Shown here: positions 8,164 through 16,688 of the stretch, one piece after another
Position numbering within the stretch: position 1 is the first letter of the stretch
How the letters are laid out: each line of letters opens with the position of its first letter
Assembly: GCF_900104145.1 (NCBI RefSeq)
Contig: NZ_FNLB01000006.1
Location: 3,112,501 to 3,176,500, forward strand
Source: Pseudovibrio sp. Tun.PSC04-5.I4
Lineage (GTDB): Bacteria > Pseudomonadota > Alphaproteobacteria > Rhizobiales > Stappiaceae
Reading direction: 5' to 3'
Length of the DNA stretch: 64,000 nt
The notes under the pieces: generated by a model
What the model saw: only the letters and a program-made list of their open reading frames with translations
Databases searched by the model: none
Told to the model about the DNA's origin: nothing
Made by a program: the position numbers and the translations under genes

Positions 8164-9105
8164 ATGACGCAGACTTTCAAAGAAGTCGTCGAGTTTGAAT
8201 TAAGGTGGACGTGGTACATGGACCAGAGCATGCGCTTTGCGCTGGGCAGCATCATCATTGGCATATTGGTATTTACGCTGAAATACTTTGCCTTTGTGTT
8301 GACTGGCTCTATCGCGTTTTACTCCGATGCCCTTGAAACTTCTATCAATATTGCCAGTGCGTGTGCGGCTGCCGGAGCTTTGTATCTGGCACGAAAACCA
8401 GCCGATCAAAACCATCCTTACGGGCACTATAAGGTTGAGTATTTCGCCGCCGTTTTGGAAGGCGTTCTGATTGTCTTGGCTGCGATCCTTATTCTGCGCA
8501 AAGTCTACACGGGATTGACAGAGCCGTATGAGCTGACCGTTAGCTTTGAAGGTATTGGGCTAAACTTCCTGTCATCGGTTATCAACTGCGTTTGGGCTAT
8601 GGCCTTGATGCGCATTGGCCGGTTGCATAGATCGCCCGCGCTTCAAGCAGATGCGCGGCACATTATGACGGATGTGTATACCTCTGTTGGGGTTCTGGTT
8701 GGTATTGCGCTTGTGTGGGCAACGGGTTGGCAGATGTTTGACCCGATCCTCGCTGGCATTGTTGCAGTGAACATCATGTTCTCCGGTTGGAAGCTTATGC
8801 GGGAATCCGTTGGTGGATTGATGGATGAAGCGGCCCCAGAAGAAGAGCAGGTTGCTATTCGCGCTCTGATTTCCGAGTACGGCGATGGGGCTTTGGAAGC
8901 GCATGACCTTAGAACGCGTCACGCTGGTCATGTGACCTTTGTCGACTTTCACCTCGTTGTGCCGGGTGAAATGAGTGTGCTGGATGCGCATGCGATTTGT
9001 GATCGCATTGAAGAAGGCATTGCCGCAAAGATGCCGGGTGCGCGGGTTACGATTCACGTTGAACCGGAAAATCACGCTAAACACTCAGGAATTGTTGTTT
9101 TATAA
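8164..9105 (+). CDS. cation diffusion facilitator family transporter
   Basis: This 313-residue CDF protein exports divalent cations (Zn, Fe, Mn or Co class not resolved) in exchange for protons. It has six helices. The metal-site residues appear as YSDALETS near residue 54 (helix II) and ADARHIMTD at about 162-170 (helix V). The C-terminal cytoplasmic domain runs from about 215 and ends with TIHVEPENH. The N-terminus before the first helix is longer than usual. It stands alone, with a 100-bp upstream gap and no clear metal-regulator site. Confidence 0.93.
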   Translation: MTQTFKEVVEFELRWTWYMDQSMRFALGSIIIGILVFTLKYFAFVLTGSIAFYSDALETSINIASACAAAGALYLARKPADQNHPYGHYKVEYFAAVLEGVLIVLAAILILRKVYTGLTEPYELTVSFEGIGLNFLSSVINCVWAMALMRIGRLHRSPALQADARHIMTDVYTSVGVLVGIALVWATGWQMFDPILAGIVAVNIMFSGWKLMRESVGGLMDEAAPEEEQVAIRALISEYGDGALEAHDLRTRHAGHVTFVDFHLVVPGEMSVLDAHAICDRIEEGIAAKMPGARVTIHVEPENHAKHSGIVVL

Positions 9106-9221
9106 GAGCTTAGAGGCTTGCGTGGTTACGTGCGTAGTTTTACGTTATTTATGTAAATTCTGCGTTCTTTAGGTTAAGCGTCTCGCAGCGCCTTCTCTGG
9201 AACGGATCCCTCCAGTCAGAG

Positions 9222-10046
9222 ATGCATATGCGCACTAAACATTTTTTCGATCATCTTATTCTCCTCATTGGTGTGGCTGTTATTGTCGGTCCCGTGGCTA
9301 TTACGTTGTTTTCTTCAACGCATTCCGGCGCGACACTCGGGAAGGATGGGCTTCAGTTCCTTCCGGGTCCATATGCTGCGGAGGTGTATGGCGCGGTGCT
9401 GTTTGAAGGACGGGGATTTTCCAAGAGTGTGACAGGATTGAGTATGGCGCTGAATTCGCTCTACCTCGCCTTGGGATTTGCGTTGGCTAAGGTGACGGTG
9501 TCTCTGTTGGCTGCCTATGCTCTTGTGTTCTTCCGTGTTCGCTTTGGTACGTTTTTCTTTTGGGTGATCTTGTGCAGCCTGCTGCTGCCTTTAGAATCCC
9601 GGTTTTTGCCGACCTATGCGGTGATCAGCAAGCTGGGTTTGGTGAACACCTATCCGGGTTTGATGCTGCCCTTGTTGGCCTCTGCTGTTGGAACGTTCTT
9701 CTTCCGCCAGTTTTTTTTGGGAATTCCAGTCGAATTGTCCGAGGCGGCGCGAATTGATGGAGCTGGTCCGATCAAGTTCCTGAAGGATGTTCTGGTGCCT
9801 TCTTCAGCTCCTATGATTGCCGCGCTTGGGCTGCTTATGTTTGTGCAAGGATGGAACCAGTATCTATGGCCGATTATGGTATCGAGTGAGGAATCTCGAA
9901 TGACGCTGGTGCAGGGGCTTAGTTTGATCGGGCGAACTGGTCCGCAAGGCTTAGCGCTTGCAGTATTGGCGATGTTGCCGCCAATTTTACTCGTGATCTT
10001 TTGTCAAAAAGCGTTTGTGAAAGGCCTGACAGATGGTCGTCATTGA
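9222..10046 (+). CDS. orphan UgpE/MalG-type ABC transporter permease
   Basis: The 274-residue protein is a carbohydrate-type ABC permease most like UgpE, which imports sn-glycerol 3-phosphate. It has six helices and the EAA loop ELSEAARIDGAGPIKFLKDV near residue 170. UgpE normally works with UgpA, the binding protein UgpB and the ATPase UgpC, and none of these is nearby. The reading frame is intact, so it is either a displaced subunit serving a system elsewhere or the remnant of a lost operon. ATG at 9222 is used; a second ATG two codons later is possible. Confidence 0.88.
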   Translation: MHMRTKHFFDHLILLIGVAVIVGPVAITLFSSTHSGATLGKDGLQFLPGPYAAEVYGAVLFEGRGFSKSVTGLSMALNSLYLALGFALAKVTVSLLAAYALVFFRVRFGTFFFWVILCSLLLPLESRFLPTYAVISKLGLVNTYPGLMLPLLASAVGTFFFRQFFLGIPVELSEAARIDGAGPIKFLKDVLVPSSAPMIAALGLLMFVQGWNQYLWPIMVSSEESRMTLVQGLSLIGRTGPQGLALAVLAMLPPILLVIFCQKAFVKGLTDGRH

Positions 10047-10207
10047 ACCTTCTGGGAGCCTGCCTTTTGAAGCAGAAGGGTCCTTAACTCATTCTATATC
10101 GAGTTTGCTGTCATGAGTTGAATAGGGCTATATCTATGATGAAGTCCGGCAGCTTGCCGGGCCTTCTGCTTTTATAGGTTTGAGCCAGAGTGCATTGCCA
10201 AGATAGG

Positions 10208-10573
10208 TTAGGATGCGGCGCTGAAGTAATCTTCCCGAAGAAGAGCTGTGCCGTCGGGTTGCATGACCCAAAGCTCCTTCGTGATTGTTCCGCTGGCTTT
10301 GTTCATTTTCCATTCGGAAGACAAAACGGCTGAGGTTTCACCTGCCGCAACGATTTTGGGATTGATGTACTCAATCTCTGCAAAGCCTTCCCGAATGAGC
10401 ATCTTCCAGAATTCCAGAATTTCAGCGCGGCCTTGGTAGGTTCCAAATGGCTTAGCCTCCATAATAGCGTTGGCCTCATAGCAGTTTGCGCAACCCTCAG
10501 CATCACCCGCATTAAATGCGGACTGCCACTTCTGGCTTGCTTCTTTTACTGCTGCTCCGACGTCAGTCTTCAT
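10208..10573 (-). CDS. SnoaL/DUF4440-like NTF2-fold protein
   Basis: This 121-residue protein has the pattern of small NTF2-like proteins: an N-terminal helix KEASQKWQSAFNAGDAEGCANCY, then GRAEILEFWKMLI and a C-terminal beta sheet ending in LLREDYFS. Functions in the family range from isomerases to unknown. An ORF extension to 10678 has no family similarity, so the ATG at 10573, with a GGAG site upstream, is chosen. It lies beside the ATP-grasp gene on the same strand with a 156-bp gap. Confidence 0.75.
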   Translation of the reverse strand: MKTDVGAAVKEASQKWQSAFNAGDAEGCANCYEANAIMEAKPFGTYQGRAEILEFWKMLIREGFAEIEYINPKIVAAGETSAVLSSEWKMNKASGTITKELWVMQPDGTALLREDYFSAAS

Positions 10574-10729
10574 TGTCCAGCTCCAGACCCTGGGCGCTTG
10601 CGCCCCTTTGTTTGGATGCAGAATGAAGAGCGAGTCTTGATTTGATATGGACGTGTTTTGCATTCCTGAAACTACCACCTATGAATGGTGAAGTCCGTCT
10701 TTCAAATGTGGTGGGCGCATTTGAACCGA

Positions 10730-11680
10730 CTAGTAAGACGGGGTATCAGCTTTCTTAAGCTTTTGCATTGCTTTGATTTTATAGTGTTTCCGTTGTTTAC
10801 TGATCCATCTGTCACGATGTTCCAGATAGAGCTGGTAAAGATGCTGGTCGAAATCTCTGGGGCTATAAACAAAGTTACCTGCCTCAGTGAAGCTGGTGAG
10901 TTCTCCCACGTATATTTTCTCATTATCTGAATACAGATCGACCCGAATAAAACTGAAACCTTTGGAAAGTATGCGAGCAATCTCTAGCATTCGATCAAGG
11001 GTTTTAGGTTTGTCAGGTTTTATGTCTGGGCTACCGGGATAAAGCAGTTGCGCTTTGATCGGTTCCCACTCCGGTGTAAATATATCCTGGTAGTGAGTTC
11101 CAAAGCGATCAGTATCTTTCCAGATCATAACTGGTTCGCCGAAGAAGCATGTGATCTTGTAATCTGGAAGAGGGTGATTGTTGTTGTCGCAAAGCATTTC
11201 TTCAACAAAGTATCTTGGCTCGATATTACGATAGACCCACTCTACTGCTTCATTATGCCGATATTCCATCCAGCACTCTGTCTCCTCATCAATTTCGGCA
11301 AGGTCTTCTGCCGAGAAAACAAGATGCAGGCAACCGCTTGCGTGATTTGGTTTCAGCACAAACGGCACTGGATACTCGTGGAGTTTAAGCTCCTCAAAAT
11401 GCTCACAAACATCAATGAGATCTGGCAAATATCCGTCGCCCAATTTTTCTTCTACATATCCTCGGAGTGCCAGTTTATCGCAGACAATCGCGCGGGCTTC
11501 ATTATCCGGGAAAGCCATGGTTTTGAGAACTAAATCCCGGTAATCCTGAGGCTGCAAAATATTTGGCGTTATGCCGGATTTCTTTAGGGGCTTTTTTTGA
11601 AACAGAAAAGGCGTTGGCCAGATTGAACTAAGAAATTTGTTTTTCCTACTTCTAATTTTTTGTTCGAAATATGAAAGCAT
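10730..11680 (-). CDS. TupA-like ATP-grasp protein
   Basis: This 316-residue protein resembles the ATPgrasp_TupA family, named after a teichuronopeptide synthesis protein and often found with surface polysaccharide genes. Visible ATP-grasp elements are PFVLKPNHASGC (lysine strand), YFVEEML, DYKITCFFGEP and FIRVDLYSDNEKIYVGELTSFTEAG, with the Asp and Glu metal ligands. The ATG at 11680 has GAGGAT upstream, and the 28-residue extension to 11764 is rejected. No polysaccharide genes lie nearby, so the acceptor substrate is unknown. Confidence 0.82.
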   Translation of the reverse strand: MLSYFEQKIRSRKNKFLSSIWPTPFLFQKKPLKKSGITPNILQPQDYRDLVLKTMAFPDNEARAIVCDKLALRGYVEEKLGDGYLPDLIDVCEHFEELKLHEYPVPFVLKPNHASGCLHLVFSAEDLAEIDEETECWMEYRHNEAVEWVYRNIEPRYFVEEMLCDNNNHPLPDYKITCFFGEPVMIWKDTDRFGTHYQDIFTPEWEPIKAQLLYPGSPDIKPDKPKTLDRMLEIARILSKGFSFIRVDLYSDNEKIYVGELTSFTEAGNFVYSPRDFDQHLYQLYLEHRDRWISKQRKHYKIKAMQKLKKADTPSY

Positions 11681-11762
11681 CGATAAATCCTCACAAACCT
11701 GTTCTCCATTTTTTAGAGCGTGTTGTGGGAATTTGGCATTCTGAAAAATCGCGGTGAAGTGC

Positions 11763-11792
11763 AAAAAGGCCCAGCAAGGAATGCCGGGCCTT
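11763..11792 (-). terminator. terminator of glnK-amtB
   Basis: AAGGCCC and GGGCCTT pair (11766-11772 with 11786-11792), with extra GCA/TGC pairing inside. On the minus strand the stem is followed by a run of T. It lies about 35 bp past the amtB stop. Confidence 0.88.
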
Positions 11793-11826
11793 CGTGTCTT
11801 ATGAGTGTTTTTTGTTGATCTAAAAA

Positions 11827-13143
11827 CTAGAGACGCTGCGAACCAGCTCCGAATTCTGGATATGCTTCGACACCTACTTCTGCTTTATCAAGGCCGAGGG
11901 CTTCTTGTTCTTCGCTGGCGCGAATGCCAATCGTCATTTTCATAAGCAGCCAAATTGCGCTTGAGGCTACAAAGACGAAGGCGCCGATGGAAACAATGCC
12001 GAGGAGCTGGATGCTGTAGGATGCATCTGAGTTGGTGAATGGAACCATGAAAGTTCCCCAGATGCCTGCGAGGAGGTGAACCGGGATTGCACCAACAACA
12101 TCATCGATTTTCATTTTGTCGATGAGTGGCACGGCAAACACGACAATTGCGCCGCCAACAGAACCAATGAGCAAGGCTTGTGGCACAGTCGGGGCCAGTG
12201 GCTCAGCCGTGATGGAGACCAGACCGGCCAGTGCGCCGTTGAGGGCCATGGTCAAATCAACTTTTTTGTAGAGCAGCTGAGTGAGGACGATTGCGGTTAA
12301 AACACCTGCGACTGCTGACATATTTGTATTGGCGAAAATGCGGGAGACGTCTGTGATATCGCTGATCGTACCCATTGCGAGCTGCGATGCGCCGTTGAAG
12401 CCGAACCAGCCGAGCCACAAGATGTAAGTGCCCAGTGCCGCCAATGGCATGGACGAGCCCGGCATAACGTTGACCTGACCATTACGACCATATTTGCCTT
12501 TCCGTGCGCCAAGGATATTCGCGCCGGAAAGAGCAGCCCAGCCCCCTACAGAGTGAACAATTGTTGAGCCTGCAAAGTCAGAGAAGCCCAGTTGGTCCAA
12601 CCAGCCTGCGCCCCATTCCCAGGAGCCGATGGTTGGATAAATCAGACCAGTGAGGGCCACTGTGAAGAGGAGGAAGGGCCACAATCTAACGCGCTCTGCC
12701 ATTGTGCCGGAAACGATGGAGGCTGTTGTTGCAGCAAATACCATCTGAAAGAACCAGTCTGAGGCTGTTGAGTAGCCGGTATTCAGGGAATCTCCGCCCA
12801 CCTGATCAAATGAGTAAGTGCCCAATGAGCCTATGAAGCCACCATCAACACCTGTGTACATGAGGTTGTAGCCCGCAACCCAGAACATCAGGCCTGAGAT
12901 GGAATACAACGAGATGTTTTTCAGACATTGCATGGAAACGTTTTTGGTGCGGACGAGGCCTGCTTCCAGCATGGTGAAGCCGGCTGCCATCCACATGACC
13001 ATAAAGCCGCCGATGAGGAAGAGCAGGGTGTTGAAGATGTAGGCGGTGTCTGCTGCAAGTGCGTACTTTTCTTCTGCCATAGCCGGGAGTGCTGACAGCG
13101 CCAGAAGTGCGGTTGCGCCAACAAGGGTGGTGGAGCGTTTCAT
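11827..13143 (-). CDS. amtB: ammonium transporter AmtB
   Basis: AmtB conducts ammonium/ammonia across the inner membrane and is gated by GlnK. The 438-residue protein begins with a signal peptide (MKRSTTLVGATALLALSALP, cleaved near AMA-EE), then 11 helices. The twin-histidine pore positions are visible in STIVHSVGGWAALSG and PVHLLAGIWGT. ATG at 13143 is used because it starts the signal peptide, with GGGGATAGAG upstream. It follows glnK by 22 bp in the standard glnK-amtB operon. Confidence 0.97.
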   Translation of the reverse strand: MKRSTTLVGATALLALSALPAMAEEKYALAADTAYIFNTLLFLIGGFMVMWMAAGFTMLEAGLVRTKNVSMQCLKNISLYSISGLMFWVAGYNLMYTGVDGGFIGSLGTYSFDQVGGDSLNTGYSTASDWFFQMVFAATTASIVSGTMAERVRLWPFLLFTVALTGLIYPTIGSWEWGAGWLDQLGFSDFAGSTIVHSVGGWAALSGANILGARKGKYGRNGQVNVMPGSSMPLAALGTYILWLGWFGFNGASQLAMGTISDITDVSRIFANTNMSAVAGVLTAIVLTQLLYKKVDLTMALNGALAGLVSITAEPLAPTVPQALLIGSVGGAIVVFAVPLIDKMKIDDVVGAIPVHLLAGIWGTFMVPFTNSDASYSIQLLGIVSIGAFVFVASSAIWLLMKMTIGIRASEEQEALGLDKAEVGVEAYPEFGAGSQRL

Positions 13144-13165
13144 GTTCTCTATCCCCATAAGATAA

Positions 13166-13504
13166 TTAAATTGCGTCTGCGTCAGATTCGCCGGTGCGAA
13201 TGCGGACGACCTGTTCAATGGAGTAAACGAAGATTTTGCCGTCACCGATCTGGCCGGTCTTTGCAGCGGAGCTGATGATCTCGACGACTTTGTCCGCCAT
13301 GTCGGAAGTCACTGCGACTTCCACCTTTAGTTTGGGGAGGAAGGTGACGGCGTATTCTGTGCCACGATAAATTTCTGTGTGACCCTTTTGGCGTCCGTAG
13401 CCTTTGACCTCTGTAACTGTGAGGCCTTGAATGCCAACGCTGGTGAGTGCGTCGCGCACTTCGTCCAGCTTAAAGGGCTTAATAATTGCAATTACAATTT
13501 TCAT
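13166..13504 (-). CDS. glnK: nitrogen regulatory protein P-II (GlnK)
   Basis: This 112-residue PII protein senses 2-oxoglutarate, ATP and ADP, and blocks AmtB when nitrogen is ample. The T-loop GHTEIYRGTEYAV contains Tyr51, the uridylylation site, and the C-terminal signature KIFVYSIEQVVRIRTGE is intact. Its position directly upstream of amtB makes GlnK more likely than GlnB. Regulation by NtrC and sigma-54 is suggested by the promoter-like site at 13634-13649. Confidence 0.96.
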   Translation of the reverse strand: MKIVIAIIKPFKLDEVRDALTSVGIQGLTVTEVKGYGRQKGHTEIYRGTEYAVTFLPKLKVEVAVTSDMADKVVEIISSAAKTGQIGDGKIFVYSIEQVVRIRTGESDADAI

Positions 13505-13633
13505 GTCAGATTCCGTTCCCCTTTGTCATCGACTGCGCCGTAAAGAGGGTCTGAAGCCTCTTTGGGACCGGGAAAGCGCCCTGATTTTCAGGTTGTCTTG
13601 TAGAATGCCCGGCCGGCACGCTTACCCCTCATA

Positions 13634-13649
13634 TTCAAGGAGCGTGCCA
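13634..13649 (-). promoter_or_regulatory. sigma-54-like promoter of glnK-amtB
   Basis: On the minus strand the sequence reads TGGCAC, five bases (GCTCC), then TTGAA. This matches the -24/-12 consensus TGGCAC-N5-TTGCA except for the C of the -12 GC. It lies 130 bp upstream of glnK, a nitrogen-regulated gene in which sigma-54 control is common. I did not find a convincing NtrC site nearby. Confidence 0.6.
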
Positions 13650-13790
13650 GTTTTCGGGACTACTGATTTTTACGTAATTTTTAATCAAGTCAAAGTTGAA
13701 ATAGTATAATGATTTCTGTTGGTTGATTGAATCTAGAATTTCAAAAACTTAGTGAAGTTGGCTAATTTTCGAAGGTTATGGGCTGATAAT

Positions 13791-13822
13791 AAAATAGGCA
13801 GCTCCTGTAATGAGAGCTGCCT
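13791..13822 (-). terminator. terminator of the DUF924 gene
   Basis: AGGCAGCTC (13796-13804) pairs perfectly with GAGCTGCCT (13814-13822). The minus-strand transcript continues into TATTTTATTA. It is about 32 bp past the DUF924 stop. The rest of 13505-13790 holds only the glnK promoter region and no supported gene. Confidence 0.88.
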
Positions 13823-13854
13823 AAAATGTGTTCAAAATAATGTATGGCTAATTT

Positions 13855-14418
13855 TTAGGCGCTGAAGCCGCCTGCGTCGAGGAAGTCTTGTTCTGCCTGA
13901 GTTGTCTCGCGGCTCAATGTCTTGTTGCGATGAGGGAAGCGGCCAAAGCGGCGGATCACATCCATGTGGATCAAGGCGTAATGGTAGGTGTCCTGATCAC
14001 AATGTTTTTTGAAAAGGTCAACGCTGAGGTCCTGCATATCCATTTCCTCTGAATGCTCAAAGGGCAGGAAGAAGAACGAGCGATAACCGCCTGGGTAGGC
14101 AGCATAGAATTTGTTGTTGAGCGCTTCCTGTGCCACTTCGACGGCCTTGTCACCAAATGCAAAAGCCTTGGCTGAGCCGCGAAAGATGTTGCGTGGGAAC
14201 TGGTCCAGCAGCAACAACAATGCCAGCGCACCGTGTGGGGTTGCCGTCCATTTATCGTACTGGCCCCGGCCCGCAGCTTCAACGTCATCTTCAAACTTTT
14301 CGCGGATTTCGTTGTCGAACTCTGCGCCGCCGTTGAACCATTTGGCGCCGCCAGCATTCCACCAAAATTCCAGAATTTCCAGAGCTCTGTTTGTGTTGAC
14401 TGTTTTGTCCAGTTCCAT
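13855..14418 (-). CDS. DUF924 family protein
   Basis: This 187-residue protein belongs to DUF924, a TPR-like helical family of unknown function common in Proteobacteria. The typical start is ALEILEFWWNAG, followed by LALLLLLDQFPRNIFRGSAKAFAFGDKA and FFFLPFEHSEEMDMQD, which carries the conserved PFEHSE motif. The ATG at 14418 begins just before the family core. The alternative at 14499 would overlap the start of the divergent tusA-like gene. It has its own terminator. Confidence 0.88.
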   Translation of the reverse strand: MELDKTVNTNRALEILEFWWNAGGAKWFNGGAEFDNEIREKFEDDVEAAGRGQYDKWTATPHGALALLLLLDQFPRNIFRGSAKAFAFGDKAVEVAQEALNNKFYAAYPGGYRSFFFLPFEHSEEMDMQDLSVDLFKKHCDQDTYHYALIHMDVIRRFGRFPHRNKTLSRETTQAEQDFLDAGGFSA

Positions 14419-14522
14419 AAGCGCCAATGTCCTATCCCCCAATAATAGCTTTACTGTTGTGTCAAAATTCGGTAGCTCAGCATCAAAACACTCTGCCACA
14501 TATTCTGCTTTGGGTGAAACAC

Positions 14523-14750
14523 TTGGCCGAAGACACTATTTTTCTTGACCTGAGAGGTCTCAATTGCCCTTTACCAGTGATGAAGACGCGCAAGCATCTG
14601 AAACGCATGGAAAAGGGAGACCAGTTGCTCGTAGAGGCGACTGATCCTATGTCTGCGATCGATATTCCACATATGTGCCAAGAAGACGGGCATGTGTTGA
14701 TCGACGTTAAGATGGTGGGTGACGTGCGTCAGTTCAAGATTGAATGCTGA
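14523..14750 (+). CDS. TusA/SirA-family sulfurtransferase
   Basis: This about 75-residue protein carries the TusA signature LDLRGLNCPLPVMKTRK with the persulfide-bearing Cys15 in a CPxP motif. TusA proteins pass sulfur for tRNA thiolation and related uses; several paralogues exist, so the exact role is open. The long ORF from 14427 has no family similarity before residue 30. A TTG at 14523 gives MAEDTIFLDLRG with GGGTGA 6 bp upstream, while the GTG at 14514 is the alternative. Confidence 0.85.
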   Translation: MAEDTIFLDLRGLNCPLPVMKTRKHLKRMEKGDQLLVEATDPMSAIDIPHMCQEDGHVLIDVKMVGDVRQFKIEC

Positions 14751-14783
14751 GCTGATTTACCTGATTTGTGCAGCTGGCGGGAT

Positions 14784-15077
14784 TTATGTCTCGTAGAGCC
14801 TGTCGAACTTCCGCGCTAGCTTAAAATCCATCTCTGTCACATCGCCTACATCGTGGGTGGTTAGTAACACCTCCACCTTGTTGTAGGTGTTGGTCCAGGT
14901 AGGATGGTGATCCAACTTATCTGCCTGTATGGCCGCACTGGTCATGAAACCGAATGCTCTCGCAAAAGATCTGAATGTGAAGGTGCGTTGGAGCGTCTTG
15001 CCATCTTCGGACAAGGTCCAATGCGGTAATTCTACAAGGTATTGATCTTTTGCAGTTGGGCCGAGTGGTTCTGGCAT
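14784..15077 (-). CDS. phhB: 4a-hydroxytetrahydrobiopterin dehydratase
   Basis: This 97-residue pterin-4a-carbinolamine dehydratase regenerates the pterin cofactor of aromatic hydroxylases. The active-site signature KLDHHPTWTNTYNKVEVLLTTHD gives His57, His58, Pro59 and His75. The length is standard. The gene is convergent with the tusA-like gene and stands alone, with no phenylalanine hydroxylase nearby, so it may serve another pterin pathway. Confidence 0.94.
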   Translation of the reverse strand: MPEPLGPTAKDQYLVELPHWTLSEDGKTLQRTFTFRSFARAFGFMTSAAIQADKLDHHPTWTNTYNKVEVLLTTHDVGDVTEMDFKLARKFDRLYET

Positions 15078-15245
15078 GGGGTCACCCTTCGTTTAATTGC
15101 GGGAGAGGTGTCAGATCTTCTAGGTTTTTCCTATTGTATTTCCTTAGCTCATAAAACCCATGGAAATTTGAGTGGAACTGGAAGAAAATCTGGAGCAATT
15201 ATTTTGCTTGGGGTAGGTAATGATCGAACAATTGGGGAGAAAGCA

Positions 15246-15731
15246 GTGGTTTTGTTGCAGCGTCGCGTTCTGTTTGTTTGTCTTGGCAATATCTGTCGGT
15301 CGCCTTTGGCGGAAGGCGCATTTCGTCATCAGGTGAAGCAGGCTGGTCTAGAAGAGCAGATCTATGTGGACTCAGCTGGCACCGCAAACTGGCATCGCGG
15401 CAAAAACCCGGATATTCGCAGTATTCAGACAGCGAAGAAGCACGGTATCGACATTTCTCATCAGGAAGCGCGGCAGCTGGGTGAGGATGATTTTGAGAAG
15501 TTCCATTACATCATCGCGATGGATGCGACGAATTTTTCTAGTATTCAGGCCAAAGCGCCTTATCTGCACACGGCAACAGTGCGTTTGTTGCTTGAGGATG
15601 TGCAGAAGGATGTGCCTGATCCGTATTACGGTGGGAATGAAGGATTTGATGAGGTTTATGATTTGGTTCGCGATGGAACTTATAATCTGCTTCAGGAAAT
15701 TCGTGAGGAAATGGAGCCTACCGAGATCTAG
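15246..15731 (+). CDS. low molecular weight protein-tyrosine-phosphatase
   Basis: The 161-residue enzyme has the LMW-PTP P-loop VCLGNICRSPLAEG with the nucleophile Cys12, Cys17, Arg18 and Ser19, and the general-acid motif DVPDPYYGG near residue 125. An ORF is open from 15042, but the GTG at 15246 lies 5 bp after GGGGAGA and starts directly at the fold, so it is chosen. Members act on phosphotyrosine or phosphoarginine proteins, and some control exopolysaccharide kinases. No kinase gene is adjacent. Confidence 0.92.
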   Translation: MVLLQRRVLFVCLGNICRSPLAEGAFRHQVKQAGLEEQIYVDSAGTANWHRGKNPDIRSIQTAKKHGIDISHQEARQLGEDDFEKFHYIIAMDATNFSSIQAKAPYLHTATVRLLLEDVQKDVPDPYYGGNEGFDEVYDLVRDGTYNLLQEIREEMEPTEI

Positions 15732-15757
15732 GTGTCTCCATATCTGCTTATAATGGG

Positions 15758-15788
15758 AAGCTCCGCAATGATGTGCGGAGCTTTTTTG
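15758..15788. terminator. bidirectional terminator
   Basis: AAGCTCCGCA (15758-15767) pairs perfectly with TGCGGAGCTT (15774-15783) and is followed by TTTTT on the plus strand. It lies between the convergent phosphatase genes ending at 15731 and 15798. Confidence 0.92.
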
Positions 15789-15797
15789 TTTGTGTCA

Positions 15798-16688
15798 CTA
15801 GTGGAATTTACGCAGGAAGCTCTTGGTGCTTTTTGCAGCCAGACATGCGGTGCTGCCAATTTTTGAATGCAGCCAGATTCCAGCCTTGGTGAAGGATGTA
15901 TCCAAATTATCTGGCTGTGCCCAAACTGGCGTGCGTTTGTACAGGTACCAATGCACGCTTAGGATAACGAGCATGGTGATGCCCCAGGAGAGCAGGGTAT
16001 CTGAGGTGAAGTGCCCCCCAAAAGCGACACGGTTGGTTGAAAAAATAGTACAGAGCACGGCAATGACTGAGGCGACTGGAATGCGCCAGTTTTTTGGTAC
16101 GATAAACACCAGTGTAAACAGCCAGAATGCGGCAGACCCTTCTCCAGAAACAAATGAGCAGTTGGTATCGCAATAGTTTGTTGGTTCCCAGACGCCGACA
16201 AATGGCAGGTCCCCACCGAATATCTCCGTGCTGCGCGGGCGAGGGCGACCCCAGTTGTTTTTTAGGATCGCGTTGGTGACGATACCCGGCCCGATGATCA
16301 GCGTTGAGAGCATAAAGATAGGTGCGCGCAGATCCATGAGGGCTTTGAGTTTTGGGAATGCCAGCTTGAACAGCATCACGAACAGAGCCAGACCCGCGGC
16401 CCATTGAATGAGATGAACGCCCAGATATCGGACTTTATTCCATAACGGACTGCGTGCGGCTGGAAAGACATGATCCCCCGCGTAGAACAGGCGCGTGATC
16501 CAGATGTCTAACGCTGGAACTGTCAGGAACACGAATGTAACGGTGAGGATAAATATCAGCGTTGCAGAAAACGGGCGATTGGCGCAGAACTCTGAAATTG
16601 TTTTGATGAATGATGATTTCGAGCGGGTTTGGACCACGGTAATTCCTGAATTCTTTGTGAGGGCTGCTGGAGTCTGCCGCGTTCTCAT
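15798..16688 (-). CDS. PAP2-family membrane phosphatase
   Basis: This 296-residue membrane protein has the three PAP2 phosphatase motifs: KNNWGRPRP, CSFVSGEGSAAF, and NRVAFGGHFTSD with the catalytic histidine. Six hydrophobic helices are seen. The second motif is VSGE rather than the usual PSGH, a variant also seen in LpxE/LpxF-like lipid A phosphatases. Lipid A, undecaprenyl diphosphate or phospholipid substrates are all possible. The N-terminal about 30 residues are polar and the true start may be internal. Confidence 0.88.
   Translation of the reverse strand: MRTRQTPAALTKNSGITVVQTRSKSSFIKTISEFCANRPFSATLIFILTVTFVFLTVPALDIWITRLFYAGDHVFPAARSPLWNKVRYLGVHLIQWAAGLALFVMLFKLAFPKLKALMDLRAPIFMLSTLIIGPGIVTNAILKNNWGRPRPRSTEIFGGDLPFVGVWEPTNYCDTNCSFVSGEGSAAFWLFTLVFIVPKNWRIPVASVIAVLCTIFSTNRVAFGGHFTSDTLLSWGITMLVILSVHWYLYKRTPVWAQPDNLDTSFTKAGIWLHSKIGSTACLAAKSTKSFLRKFH

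Noticed and set aside
10146..10171. CCGGCA/TGCCGG hairpin after the orphan permease as a terminator
   Set aside because: The stem is only 6 bp and the T-run is not directly attached; it is reported only as part of the scar observation.
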